Shown in pieces: positions 42,961-51,164 of a stretch of 64,000 nt of DNA. Source of the DNA: Streptomyces venezuelae (GTDB taxonomy: Bacteria; Actinomycetota; Actinomycetes; Streptomycetales; Streptomycetaceae); the NCBI RefSeq assembly GCF_008642375.1, contig NZ_CP029194.1, positions 682,001-746,000 of the forward strand, given 5' to 3'. How positions within the stretch are numbered: the stretch's first letter is position 1; the number at the start of each line of letters is the position of its first letter. The translations under genes and the position numbers were made by a program. The notes under the pieces are model-generated. The model ran no database searches, was not told the origin of the DNA, and worked only from the letters and a program-made list of their open reading frames with translations.

Positions 42961-43863
42961 ATGGCAAGCAGCACCGTCCGCCCTGACAACGAAGGCCACG
43001 ACATCGCCGCGCGACTGCTCCTGTCCGCCGCGAAGCTGTCGTACGACCCCGCAGTCGAGGTGGACTGGGACACGCCCCTCGACAAGGACTTCCACGGGCA
43101 GAGCCCCGAGTGGAACTCCCTCTACGGCACCGCCTACTGGCAGGAGATGACCGAGGAGCAGCGCAAGGAGCTGACCCGGCAGGAGTCCGCCTCGGTCGCC
43201 AGCACCGGCATCTGGTTCGAGATGATCCTCCAGCAGATGGTGCTCCGCGACATCTACCTCACGGACCACACCGACCCCCGGTTCCAGTGGGCCCTCACCG
43301 AGATCGCCGACGAGTGCCGGCACTCGATCATGTTCGCCCGCGGCTCCCAGAAGCTCGGCGCGCCCGCGTACCGGCCCAAGCGGGCCGTGCTGGAACTCGG
43401 ACGCTTCATGAAGACCGTCGGCTTCGGCGAAGCCGCGTACGCCGGCATCCTCGTCGCCGAGGAGGTCCTCGACGTCATGCAGCGCGACTGGATGCGCGAC
43501 GAGCGGGTCGTCCCCTTCGTCCGCACCATCAACAACATCCATGTCGTCGAGGAATCCCGGCACATGAAGTTCGCCAGGGACGAGACGCGCCGCCACCTCG
43601 CCCGCGCGAGCCGGCCGCGCCGTCACTTCCAGGCCCTCGTGGTCGCCGTTGCGGCGTACTACATCATCACGAGCCTGGTGAACCCGGAGGTGTACGTACG
43701 GGCCGGGCTCGACCCCGAGCGGGCCCGCCGCGAAGCGGCCGCCAACGAGCACTACAAGGCTCAGCTGCGCGCCAGTTGCTCCGGCCTCATGGACTTCCTG
43801 GCCGACGTCGGGATGCTCACCCGGCCCGCGCTCTTCTTCTACCGGCGCGCCCACCTCGTCTGA
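42961..43863 (+). CDS. AurF-like di-iron oxygenase
   Basis: A 300-residue soluble ferritin-fold oxygenase of the AurF (p-aminobenzoate N-oxygenase) family. Iron ligands can be placed by spacing: Glu75 or Glu87, Glu118 and His121 in DECRHS, Glu167 or Glu168 in VAEEVLD, then His194, Glu198 and His201 in HVVEESRH, the same 4-and-3 spacing as AurF's last three ligands. Such enzymes oxidise an amine or hydroxylate a fatty or aromatic substrate. ATG 42961 has GAGGAG upstream; an in-frame ATG at 42901 lies inside the operator and is rejected. The reductase 55 bp downstream should supply electrons. Confidence 0.88.
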   Translation: MASSTVRPDNEGHDIAARLLLSAAKLSYDPAVEVDWDTPLDKDFHGQSPEWNSLYGTAYWQEMTEEQRKELTRQESASVASTGIWFEMILQQMVLRDIYLTDHTDPRFQWALTEIADECRHSIMFARGSQKLGAPAYRPKRAVLELGRFMKTVGFGEAAYAGILVAEEVLDVMQRDWMRDERVVPFVRTINNIHVVEESRHMKFARDETRRHLARASRPRRHFQALVVAVAAYYIITSLVNPEVYVRAGLDPERARREAAANEHYKAQLRASCSGLMDFLADVGMLTRPALFFYRRAHLV

Positions 43864-43918
43864 CGCCGGCCCCATCCGACCCCCGCCCCGTCTCCCGCAC
43901 CAGAGTCGAGCCGACGAC

Positions 43919-45577
43919 ATGACCTACACCATCACCCAGACCTGCTGCAACGACGCGACCTGTGTCGCCGTCTGCCCGGTCAACTGCATCCATCCGACGC
44001 CGGAGGAACCGGACTTCGGGACCACGGAGATGCTCTACATCGACCCGAAGTCCTGCATCGACTGCGGGGCCTGCGCCGACGCCTGCCCGGTCGACGCGAT
44101 CTTCCCGGCGGACCGGCTCACGGGTCGTCTGCGGGAGTACGAGGCGGTCAACGCGGAGTACTACGCCGACCGCACGCCCGCGCCGGCCAAGGCCTCACCC
44201 ACCTTCCACAGCTGGGGCGAGCCGGCCTTCCGCCGCTCCCTGCCCTCCGACTTCGCCCCGCTGCGGATCGCCGTCGTCGGCACGGGCCCCGCGGGCATGT
44301 ACGCCGCCGAGGACCTGCTCCTGCACACCAACGCCGAGGTCACGCTGATCGACCGGCTGCCGGTGGCCGGCGGTCTCGTCCGCTACGGCGTGGCGCCCGA
44401 CCACCCGGCGACCAAGGGCGCCGGGGAGACCTTCGCCCGCTTCCACACCCACCCCCGTGTCCGGCTGCGGCTGGGTGTGGAGATCGGCCGGGACGTCACC
44501 GTCGAGGAACTCGCCGCGCACCACGACGCGGTGGTCTACGCGGTGGGCGCACCGGCCGACCGGCGGCTCGGCATCCCCGGCGAGGACCTGCCGGGCAGCG
44601 TCTCCGCGAGCTCGGTCGTCTCCTGGTACAACGCCCACCCGGAGACCGGCCCGGACGCGGTCGACCCGCCGGCCGGGCGGGTGGTGGTCGTGGGCAACGG
44701 CAACGTGGCCCTCGACGTCGCCCGCGTCCTCGTCACGGACCCCGGCTCCCTCGCCGCCACCGACATCGCCGACCACGCCCTCGCCGCGCTGCGCGGCGCG
44801 CGGGTGCGGGAGGTGGTGCTGCTCGGCCGCCGGGGCCCCGAGCACGCGGCGTACACCTCGTCCGAACTGCTCGCCCTGAAGCACCTGCCGGGGGTCGAGC
44901 TGCTCGTCGACGACCGGGACCCGCGCACCGGCGAGGCCATCGACTCGGCCGCGCCCGGCGACAAGGCCGCGCTCCTGCGGGACGTGCCGCGCGAGACGGT
45001 GGACTGGGCGCGGGAGCCAGCGCAGGACCGGCACCGGATCGTCCTGCGCTTCCACTCGGCACCGGTCGAGGCGGTCGGTACGGAGCGGGTGCGGGCGGTC
45101 CGGGTGACGGAGGAGGGCGCGCCGGCCGGCCCGGAGATCGAGGCGGGCCTGCTGGTCCGGGCGATCGGCTACCGGGGCGTCCGCCTGACCGGCCTGCCGT
45201 ACGACGAGGCCACCGGCACCGTGCCCCACGAGGCCGGACGGGTGACCGGACTGCCCGGCGGCTATGTCGTCGGCTGGATCAAGCGAGGGCCCACCGGGGG
45301 CATCGGGGCGAACCGGGCATGCGCGGAGGAGACGGTCGGGACCCTGCTCGCGGACGCGGTCGCGGGCGCGCTGCCCTCCCCCACGGGCACCTCGCAGGCC
45401 TTCCGCAAGCTGGTGCGGAGCCGCAGCACGGGTCTCGTCGACGCGCGCGGTCTCGCGGCCATCGACCGCACCGAGCGGGCACGGGGCCGGGAGACGGGAC
45501 GTCCCCGGGTCAAGCTGGCGACGGTCCCGGAACTCGTCGCGGCGGCACGGGCGGGACGGTGGCTCCGCCCGGTCTGA
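43919..45577 (+). CDS. ferredoxin fused to ferredoxin-NADP reductase (FprB type)
   Basis: A 552-residue electron-transfer fusion. Residues 1-65 form a two-cluster ferredoxin (TCVAVCPVNCIHP and CIDCGACADACPVD). Residues about 110-552 are an adrenodoxin-reductase-like FAD/NADP domain: IAVVGTGPAGMYAAEDLLLH binds FAD, VVVGNGNVALDVARVL binds NADP, and GWIKRGPTGGIGANR is the family's C-terminal motif. It matches mycobacterial FprB in layout. Lying 55 bp after the di-iron oxygenase, it is its likely private reductase, delivering NADPH electrons through the fused clusters. Confidence 0.92.
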   Translation: MTYTITQTCCNDATCVAVCPVNCIHPTPEEPDFGTTEMLYIDPKSCIDCGACADACPVDAIFPADRLTGRLREYEAVNAEYYADRTPAPAKASPTFHSWGEPAFRRSLPSDFAPLRIAVVGTGPAGMYAAEDLLLHTNAEVTLIDRLPVAGGLVRYGVAPDHPATKGAGETFARFHTHPRVRLRLGVEIGRDVTVEELAAHHDAVVYAVGAPADRRLGIPGEDLPGSVSASSVVSWYNAHPETGPDAVDPPAGRVVVVGNGNVALDVARVLVTDPGSLAATDIADHALAALRGARVREVVLLGRRGPEHAAYTSSELLALKHLPGVELLVDDRDPRTGEAIDSAAPGDKAALLRDVPRETVDWAREPAQDRHRIVLRFHSAPVEAVGTERVRAVRVTEEGAPAGPEIEAGLLVRAIGYRGVRLTGLPYDEATGTVPHEAGRVTGLPGGYVVGWIKRGPTGGIGANRACAEETVGTLLADAVAGALPSPTGTSQAFRKLVRSRSTGLVDARGLAAIDRTERARGRETGRPRVKLATVPELVAAARAGRWLRPV

Positions 45578-45598
45578 GGCGAACGACGTCTGCGGTGT

Positions 45599-45620
45599 CC
45601 GGCCCGGGACGGCGGGCCGG
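45599..45620. terminator. bidirectional hairpin terminator
   Basis: CCGGCCCG and its complement, an 8-bp stem with a GGACGG loop, between the convergent FprB-type gene and the hypothetical gene at 45627. Confidence 0.65.
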
Positions 45621-45626
45621 GCCGGC

Positions 45627-46205
45627 TCAGACGGCGACGGTCGGTGCGTGGCGGACCAGGATCGCGTTGAGCCGGACGGCGAAGGGGACGACGTCCGTCA
45701 GCTCCAGGGTGGTGGCCTCGGCCTTCGGCAGCTCGACGGTCACGTCGACGCAGAAGGCGAGGGCGTAGATGTCGTCCCCGGTGTTCTCGTCCTGAAGGGC
45801 GAAGAACAGGTCGCGGTAGAAGCGGGTGCGCTGCTCGGACTCCTCGTAGAAGGAGAGTCCGGGCTGCCCCTCCTGCCCGGCGAGCCCGGTGAAGGCCTCG
45901 ACGAGCTCCCGCTCGACGGTCCCCCAGAAGCCCGCCTCCGCGTACTCCGGGGGCAGGGCCTGCCGGACGGCCTCCTTCAGGGAGAGAACCATGACGAGGA
46001 CGGGAGCGTGCTCCTGGAGCCCCCACCCCCGGACCTGCCGCACGACGGTGGTGTCGGGGACGGCCGCGGCGGCCGTCCGTATCGCCTCGAAGTCGAAGTT
46101 GACGGTCGCGGGCGCGATCGCCTCCTGGAACACCCGGTCGATGGACCGGGCCCGTTCGAGATGGTCGGGCCCCACCTCGACGACGGTCCTGAAACTGGCG
46201 GCCAA
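45627..46205 (-). CDS. hypothetical protein, 192 residues
   Basis: I do not recognise this soluble protein. It has no signal peptide or membrane segment. It is mildly acidic, with mixed alpha/beta character, including SIDRVFQEAIAPATVNFDFE, FWGTVERELVEAFTGLAG, FYRDLFFALQDENTGDDIYA and a C-terminal VPFAVRLNAILVRHA. It starts with TTG at 46205 behind a very strong AGGAGG. Its neighbours are convergent or more than 90 bp away, so it is probably transcribed alone. Codon bias is that of a real Streptomyces gene. Confidence 0.75.
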   Translation of the reverse strand: MAASFRTVVEVGPDHLERARSIDRVFQEAIAPATVNFDFEAIRTAAAAVPDTTVVRQVRGWGLQEHAPVLVMVLSLKEAVRQALPPEYAEAGFWGTVERELVEAFTGLAGQEGQPGLSFYEESEQRTRFYRDLFFALQDENTGDDIYALAFCVDVTVELPKAEATTLELTDVVPFAVRLNAILVRHAPTVAV

Positions 46206-46298
46206 AGCTCCTCCTGGGTGATCTCGATGATCAGGAGGGGTCAGTATGCCGAGGCTCCGCCGCCCCGGTGAGCACCGTCCGCCGTGCGGACAGGGGGC

Positions 46299-47177
46299 TC
46301 AGCCGCGGCCCCGGCGGGGCTTCGCGGCCTTGCCGCGGCCGGCGCCACCGGAGCTGCCGCCCTTACGGGCTGCCGCGCCCTTCCCGGCGGTACGCGCGCC
46401 CCCCTTGGTGCCGACGTGCTTGGGACCGCCCTGCTTGGCGCCGGCCTGCTTGGCGCCGCCCGACCTGGCGGGCTTCTGGTCCTTCCGCGGCTGCTTCTGG
46501 CCCTTCTGGGCCTCGGCGCGACGGCCCCGGGTGCTGTTCACCGTCCGGCCGCGGACGATCCCGATGAACTCCTCGACCAGGTCGGGGGCCTCGTCGGCCG
46601 CCGGCCACGACAGGGCCACGCGCGACTGCGGGACGTCGTTGAGCGTCCGGTAGGTGAGGTCCTTGCGATGGTGGAGCCGGGCCAGGGACTGCGGTACGGC
46701 GAGCAGGCCCACGCCGGCGGCGACGAGGTCGATCGCGTCGGCGGTCGTCTCGGGCCGCTCGTTCGCGGGGCGGCCCGGCGGCTGCTCCCAGCCGAGGGTG
46801 TCGTCGAGCGGGTGCAGGACGAGCTCTTCGGCGAGGTCCGACGCCCAGATCTCCTCGACCTCCGCGAAGAGGTGGTCCTTGGGGACGACGACGACCGTGG
46901 TCTCCGTGTAGAGCGGGATGGCGCTGAGGTCGTCCCGGTCGACGGGCAGCCGCACGAGTCCCGCGTCCGCGGCCCCGTCCCGGAGCGCGCCGAAGGCCTC
47001 GGCGGGCGTCACGGCGAGGAGGGTCAGCGGCACGTCGGGCAGGCGCTCGTTCCAGATCCGCACCCACTTCGCGGGCGTCACTCCCGGCACGTAGGCGAGC
47101 CGGAAGGCGGGGGTGGAAGGGGAAGGGATGGGGGAATCCGAGGGGGAAACCGCGGGGGAATCGTCCGAGCCTGTCAC
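46299..47177 (-). CDS. LysR-type ligand-binding domain without HTH, with basic Lys/Ala-rich tail
   Basis: A 292-residue protein. After a Ser/Pro-rich start, residues about 25-215 match the two-lobed effector domain of LysR regulators (FRLAYVPGVTPAKWVRIWNE, then AAGVGLLAVPQSLARLHHR), but the N-terminal winged helix is entirely missing. Residues 215-292 are a disordered tail made of Lys, Arg, Gly and Ala, similar to nucleoid-associated protein tails. It may bind DNA or RNA nonspecifically through the tail and a small molecule through the domain. The GTG start has TAGCCT six bases upstream and no ribosome-binding site, suggesting a leaderless transcript. It is divergent from DUF5997. Confidence 0.82.
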   Translation of the reverse strand: MTGSDDSPAVSPSDSPIPSPSTPAFRLAYVPGVTPAKWVRIWNERLPDVPLTLLAVTPAEAFGALRDGAADAGLVRLPVDRDDLSAIPLYTETTVVVVPKDHLFAEVEEIWASDLAEELVLHPLDDTLGWEQPPGRPANERPETTADAIDLVAAGVGLLAVPQSLARLHHRKDLTYRTLNDVPQSRVALSWPAADEAPDLVEEFIGIVRGRTVNSTRGRRAEAQKGQKQPRKDQKPARSGGAKQAGAKQGGPKHVGTKGGARTAGKGAAARKGGSSGGAGRGKAAKPRRGRG

Positions 47178-47189
47178 CCCGCAAGGCTA
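47177..47189 (-). promoter_or_regulatory. -10 element for leaderless transcription of the LysR-domain gene
   Basis: On the minus strand TAGCCT (47184-47189) is followed by six bases and then the GTG start codon. A similar element (TACCCT at 47230-47235, seven bases before ATG 47243) serves the divergent DUF5997 gene. Confidence 0.45.
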
Positions 47190-47242
47190 CCGGCTGGCGA
47201 ACGTGGTCGGAGGTCGCCCGCATGCTCGATACCCTTGACACC

Positions 47243-47641
47243 ATGACGTCGCACCAGAACGCCCAGACGATGAAGCCCGCGACCGCGGCGAAGAAGCTGG
47301 GTGTGTACCTCGAAGCCACCCCCGCCGAGTTCCGGGAGGGTGTCGTCTCGCGCGCCGAGCTGACCGAACTCCAGGCCGACCCGCCGGCCTGGCTCCAGGA
47401 GCTGCGCAAGAACGGCCCGCACCCCCGCCCGGTCGTCGCCAACAAGCTCGGCGTCTCCATCGCCGGTCTCGCGCGGGGCGGGATCACCGAGGCGCTCACC
47501 ACGGAGCAGATCGAGGCGATCAAGGAAGAGTTCCCCTCATGGCTGCGCAAGGAGCGGGCCACCCAGTCGGAGGTCCGCGCCGAGACCGTCCGCATCAAGG
47601 AGCGGGACGCGGAGCGGGCGCGCCGCGCGCAGGGCGCCTGA
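47243..47641 (+). CDS. DUF5997 family protein
   Basis: A 132-residue cytoplasmic protein with TMKPATAAKKLGVYLEATPA, a middle RPVVANKLGVSIAGLARGG and a charged helical C-terminus. I recognise it as the small DUF5997 family that sits divergent from the HTH-less LysR-domain protein in many actinomycetes. VANKLGVSIAGLARGGI resembles a helix-turn-helix, so it could supply the DNA-binding function its neighbour lacks. ATG 47243 is preferred over ATG 47222 because the -10-like TACCCT ends seven bases before it. Confidence 0.8.
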   Translation: MTSHQNAQTMKPATAAKKLGVYLEATPAEFREGVVSRAELTELQADPPAWLQELRKNGPHPRPVVANKLGVSIAGLARGGITEALTTEQIEAIKEEFPSWLRKERATQSEVRAETVRIKERDAERARRAQGA

Positions 47642-47659
47642 CCCTCCCCGATTTCCCCA

Positions 47660-47694
47660 CCGGCCCGTACCCGAAGCGATTCGGTACGGGCCGG
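47660..47694 (+). terminator. hairpin terminator after DUF5997
   Basis: A long stem, CCGGCCCGTAC paired with GTACGGGCCGG plus an inner CGAA/TTCG, closed by GCGA with a single bulged C. It ends 36 bp before the universal stress gene. Confidence 0.8.
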
Positions 47695-47729
47695 TGTGGC
47701 GTCCGGGCCGGTGCGGGAGGCATGTCCCC

Positions 47730-48707
47730 ATGAGTGACACGAGCACCGCTTCCGAGCCCCCGGTCGTCGTCGGCGTGGACGGGTCCGACCACAGTCTCCG
47801 CGCCCTGGAGTGGGCCCTGAGCGCGGGAGAGCTCCTCGGCGCGCCCGTGGTCGTGGCCCATGTCCGCTCCGACGCGCTCCAGCTCGGGGCCGCCCGGATC
47901 GCCTCCCTGGGCAAGGAGCCCGAGCTGCCCGACACCGTGCTGAGAGCGGTCAGGACGGTGGTGGAGAAGCGCGGGCACACCGTCCCCGTCCGGTACGCCT
48001 CCCTCGACGGGGCGGTGACCGACGCGCTGCCGGCGGCGGCGCGGGGCGGGCGCCTGCTGGTGACGGGCTCCCGGGGGCACGGCGGCTTCGTTTCGCTGCT
48101 GGTCGGTTCGACCAGCCGCACGTTGGCGATGACCGCGCCCTGTCCGCTCGTGGTCGTGCCGCACGAGGCCCGTACGGTCGAGCCGGCCGGCGCCCCGGAC
48201 AAGGGGCGGGTCCTGCTGGGCCTGCACCCCGAGGAGACCCCTGACGAGGTGCTGGACTTCGCCTTCGAGACGGCCCTGCTGCGGGGCGTGCCGCTGGAGG
48301 TCGTGACCGCCTTCCGGATTCCTCCGCAGCCCGGCGCGCTGCTCGCGGCCCCGTCCCCCGCGCTCCAGGTGCCGCCGCCGCTGCCGGAGGCCGACGACTC
48401 GGCGGAGCTGTTGCGGGAGGCGGAGCGGGAGCAGGAGGAGCGGCTCCGGCCCTTCGCGGAGCGGTGGCCGGCCGTCGAGCTGGCCCCCTCGGTGGTGCCG
48501 GGGGACGCGGCGGGGCGGCTCGTGGAGGGTTCGCGGGACGCGGGTCTGGTGGTCGTGGGACGGCACCACCGGCACCGGATCGGCTCGCTGCTCATCGGCT
48601 CGGTCGCCCACGCGGTGCTGCACCACGCGCACTGCCCGGTCGCGGTGGTCCCGCCGGCCGGCAGCGGCTCCGGGCACCCCGGGGCTTCCGGGCACTCCGG
48701 GACATGA
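47730..48707 (+). CDS. universal stress protein, two Usp domains
   Basis: A 325-residue cytoplasmic protein with two tandem Usp modules. The first starts PPVVVGVDGSDHSLRALEWA and has the nucleotide motif GSRGHGGFVSLLVGST. The second ends GRHHRHRIGSLLIGSV with HCPVAVVP. The G-x2-G-x9-G(S/T) pattern for ATP binding is intact in the first module and degenerate (GRHHRH) in the second. Between them is a Pro/Ala-rich segment and a long acidic helix. ATG 47730 has GGGAGG nine bases upstream. It is likely induced by stationary phase or redox stress, as in the family generally. Confidence 0.9.
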   Translation: MSDTSTASEPPVVVGVDGSDHSLRALEWALSAGELLGAPVVVAHVRSDALQLGAARIASLGKEPELPDTVLRAVRTVVEKRGHTVPVRYASLDGAVTDALPAAARGGRLLVTGSRGHGGFVSLLVGSTSRTLAMTAPCPLVVVPHEARTVEPAGAPDKGRVLLGLHPEETPDEVLDFAFETALLRGVPLEVVTAFRIPPQPGALLAAPSPALQVPPPLPEADDSAELLREAEREQEERLRPFAERWPAVELAPSVVPGDAAGRLVEGSRDAGLVVVGRHHRHRIGSLLIGSVAHAVLHHAHCPVAVVPPAGSGSGHPGASGHSGT

Positions 48708-48942
48708 CAGTCCCCGGCGGTCCGGGTCGGTTCGCGCGGTCGTCGGCCGTCGCCGACGGCTCCGTGCCCGACCGGCCCCGCCGGGGGCCTGGCCAGAGCC
48801 GAGTCAAGGGTCACGCGGGCCTTCGGACGTCTCCGTCGGCGGGTGCGGCTCTTTCCGGTTGTCCGGTGTAAGGACGAGTTTCCTCCTTTTTTCGCCCGAT
48901 TCAAGGGGTTCTGGGACTTTTGTCACCTGGTAGAAAAGGATC

Positions 48943-49443
48943 ATGTCCACCCCTGAGCAGGCCCCCGCCGCCCGCCGCAACGTCCAGCCGCCCACCGCCC
49001 AGGCCTCGCTCGGTGCGGGCGTCGTCGTGACCGACGCTTCCGGCCGGGTCCTCCTCGGCCTGCACCACTCCGGTGTATGGGAGCTGCCGGGCGGCAAGGT
49101 CGAGCCGGGCGAGTCCGTGGAGGACGCGGCGGTGCGCGAGCTCGCGGAGGAGACGTCCCTGATCGCGGACGCCGCCGACGTGGAGGTGCTGGGGCTCATC
49201 CTGGACTCGGTCACCTCGGCCGAGCTGACCCGGATGACCGTGGCCACGGTGGTACGCGGCTTCCGCGGCACGCCGGCCGTCACGGAGCCGGACGGCATCG
49301 CCCGCTGGGAGTGGACGGACCCGGACAGCCTGCCGACGGAGCTGTTCGTGCCCTCGGGCCAGGTCCTGAGGATGTGGCGTCCCGAACTCCCCGTGCCCGA
49401 CGGTCCGTTCCATCGCTATGCGATGAGCCGCCTGCCCCGCTGA
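48943..49443 (+). CDS. Nudix hydrolase
   Basis: A 166-residue hydrolase of nucleoside-diphosphate-linked substrates. The Nudix box runs [20 protein letters not shown] followed by ETSL: all acidic metal ligands of the GX5EX7REUXEEXGU pattern are present, but the final glycine is serine. The flanking WELPGG and [11 protein letters not shown] are typical of the MutT-like nucleotide-sanitising group. The ATG follows AAAGGATC in a locally AT-rich stretch that probably holds the promoter. The gene is convergent with the SUMF1-domain gene, nine bases apart. Confidence 0.9.
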   Translation: MSTPEQAPAARRNVQPPTAQASLGAGVVVTDASGRVLLGLHHSGVWELPGGKVEPGESVEDAAVRELAEETSLIADAADVEVLGLILDSVTSAELTRMTVATVVRGFRGTPAVTEPDGIARWEWTDPDSLPTELFVPSGQVLRMWRPELPVPDGPFHRYAMSRLPR

Positions 49444-49452
49444 CGCCGGCGC

Positions 49453-50142
49453 TCAGCCCGTCAGGGTGCGGGCGATCCTGAAGCCCACGTCGTCGATGCG
49501 GAGGGTGGGGTGGCTGCGGCGCCGCACGGAGGCCCGGCAGCTCCAGCGCTCGTCGAACCAGCCGCCGCCGCGCAGCACCCGGTAGCTCGCGTACACCTCG
49601 GCGTCGTAGACGTCCCAGCACCACTCCCAGACATTGCCGAGCATGTCGTGGAGCCCCCAGGCGTTGGGGCGGCGCCCGCCGGTCTCGTGGAGGCGATCCC
49701 CGGAGTTCCCCCGGTGCCAGGCGATCTCGTCGAGCGGCCCGTACCGCGCCTCCGTCGTGCCGGCGCGGCAGGCGTGCTCCCATTCGGCCTCGGTGGGCAG
49801 CCGGTAGCCGTCGGCGTCGCGGTCCCATGCGACCCCGCCCTGGTCGCCGTCCGGACCGCCGTCCGGGATCCGGTACGCGGGGGTGAGCCCCTCCCGGCCG
49901 GAGAGGGCGTTGCAGAAGCGGATCGCGTCGCCCCAGGAGACGCCCTCCACCGGGAGCCGGGCCCCGTGCGCGCTGCTCGGCCGCTCCCCCGTGACGTGCT
50001 CGTACAGCTCCTGGGTGACCGGGGTGGCGGCCAGTCCGTACCCGTCGAGCTCGACCGTCCAGCTGCGCTCGGTGCGCCGGTCGGACAGCGTGACCCGCCC
50101 CGCCGGGACGGTGATGATCCCCTGCTCCGCGCTCGTCTTCAT
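49453..50142 (-). CDS. SUMF1/formylglycine-generating-enzyme-fold protein, atypical active site
   Basis: A 229-residue protein of the FGE-sulfatase (SUMF1) fold: LAATPVTQELYEHVTG, SWGDAIRFCNALSG, YRLPTEAEWEHACRAG, GNVWEWCWDVYD and VGFRIART are all standard. In true formylglycine-generating enzymes two cysteines bind copper near RGGS(W/F)xCxxxxC. Here the region reads RGGGWFDERWSC, so only the second is retained. It is therefore probably not a sulfatase-maturing enzyme; other SUMF1 proteins are hydroxylases or ligand-binding scaffolds. No sulfatase is nearby. ATG 50142 is used; a GTG at 50175 adds 11 residues including three cysteines. Confidence 0.82.
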   Translation of the reverse strand: MKTSAEQGIITVPAGRVTLSDRRTERSWTVELDGYGLAATPVTQELYEHVTGERPSSAHGARLPVEGVSWGDAIRFCNALSGREGLTPAYRIPDGGPDGDQGGVAWDRDADGYRLPTEAEWEHACRAGTTEARYGPLDEIAWHRGNSGDRLHETGGRRPNAWGLHDMLGNVWEWCWDVYDAEVYASYRVLRGGGWFDERWSCRASVRRRSHPTLRIDDVGFRIARTLTG

Positions 50143-50261
50143 GGGTGCATGATCGCAGCAGGAACACGCCGTCACCTTGCGTCACCGAGCGGTGAGCGGC
50201 GGGCCTGGCTAGCGTGGCTCCCAGGAACACGACATCGATCGCAAGAGAGAGAGCCACCGTC

Positions 50262-51062
50262 ATGGCCGCACGACCTGAAGGCACGCCGGTCTGGACCGAC
50301 GCGATGTTCACCGACGTCGAGGGCGCCAAGGTGTTCTACGGCGACGTGCTCGGCTGGACCTTCGGCGAGTCCTCCACGGAATACGGCAACTACACGCAGG
50401 CGTACAAGAACGGAAAGGCGGTCGCGGCCGTCGTGCCGCCGATGCCGGGGCAGAACGGAGAGCCGCAGTCGGCCTGGTGTCTGTACTTCGCCTCGCCGGA
50501 CGTCGGCGCGACGGCGGAGAAGATCAAGTCGGCGGGCGGCACGATCCTCATGGAACCGATGCAGGTCGGCACCTTCGGGTCGATGTGCCTGGCCAAGGAC
50601 CCGACGGGCGCGACGTTCGGCATCTGGCAGCCCGGAGACCACACGGGCTTCGAACTGGAGGGTGAGACCGGCTCGTACGCCTGGGCCGAGGTGTTCACCC
50701 GGGAGCCGGCCAAGTCCGACGCCTTCTTCACCGCCGTCTTCGGCTACAACGCGAAGAAGATGCAGGACGAGCACATCGACTACAAGGTCTTCGACCTGGG
50801 CGGCGAGATGCCGGTCCTGGGACGGATGAAGATGACGGACGAGGACTTCCCGCCGGAGATCCCCCCGTACATCCAGATCTACTTCGCCGTCGACAACTGC
50901 GACAAGGCCGTCGAGGCGGCCGAGCGCCTCAACGGCAAGAAGGCCTTCGGACCGATGGACAGCCCGTTCGGCCGGTTCGCGGTGATCCACGACCCGCAGG
51001 GCGCCCCCTTCGCGGTCATCGACCTCAGGACCACGGTCGGTGACGTGCCCGAGATGATCTGA
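50262..51062 (+). CDS. VOC-superfamily protein (Cfp30B-like), two domains
   Basis: A 266-residue protein with two glyoxalase-like modules, about 8-120 (VWTDAMFTDVEGAKVFYGDV) and about 135-258 (YAWAEVFTREPAKSDAFFTA). It resembles the mycobacterial 27-kDa antigen Cfp30B and the protein at 34441 here. The substrate is unknown; the family includes methylglyoxal-related and resistance proteins. ATG 50262 follows an AGAGAGAGAG purine run. It is divergent from the SUMF1 gene and ended by a GC-rich hairpin. Confidence 0.88.
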   Translation: MAARPEGTPVWTDAMFTDVEGAKVFYGDVLGWTFGESSTEYGNYTQAYKNGKAVAAVVPPMPGQNGEPQSAWCLYFASPDVGATAEKIKSAGGTILMEPMQVGTFGSMCLAKDPTGATFGIWQPGDHTGFELEGETGSYAWAEVFTREPAKSDAFFTAVFGYNAKKMQDEHIDYKVFDLGGEMPVLGRMKMTDEDFPPEIPPYIQIYFAVDNCDKAVEAAERLNGKKAFGPMDSPFGRFAVIHDPQGAPFAVIDLRTTVGDVPEMI

Positions 51063-51085
51063 ACCACCGGACCACCGGCAGGGCC

Positions 51086-51111
51086 GGCGCGGCGCCACGG
51101 GGCGCCGCGCC
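51086..51111. terminator. hairpin terminator between VOC and propeller genes
   Basis: GGCGCGGCGCC-ACGG-GGCGCCGCGCC, a perfect 11-bp stem with a four-base loop, between the convergent genes. Confidence 0.75.
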
Positions 51112-51164
51112 GCCGTGCGTCAGGCGCCGTCGCGGACGGCGACGATGCCGTTGAAGACACCCAC

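Noticed and set aside
49453..50175. The SUMF1 gene as a genuine sulfatase-activating formylglycine-generating enzyme.
   Set aside because: One of the two copper-binding cysteines is missing and no sulfatase gene occurs in the window.
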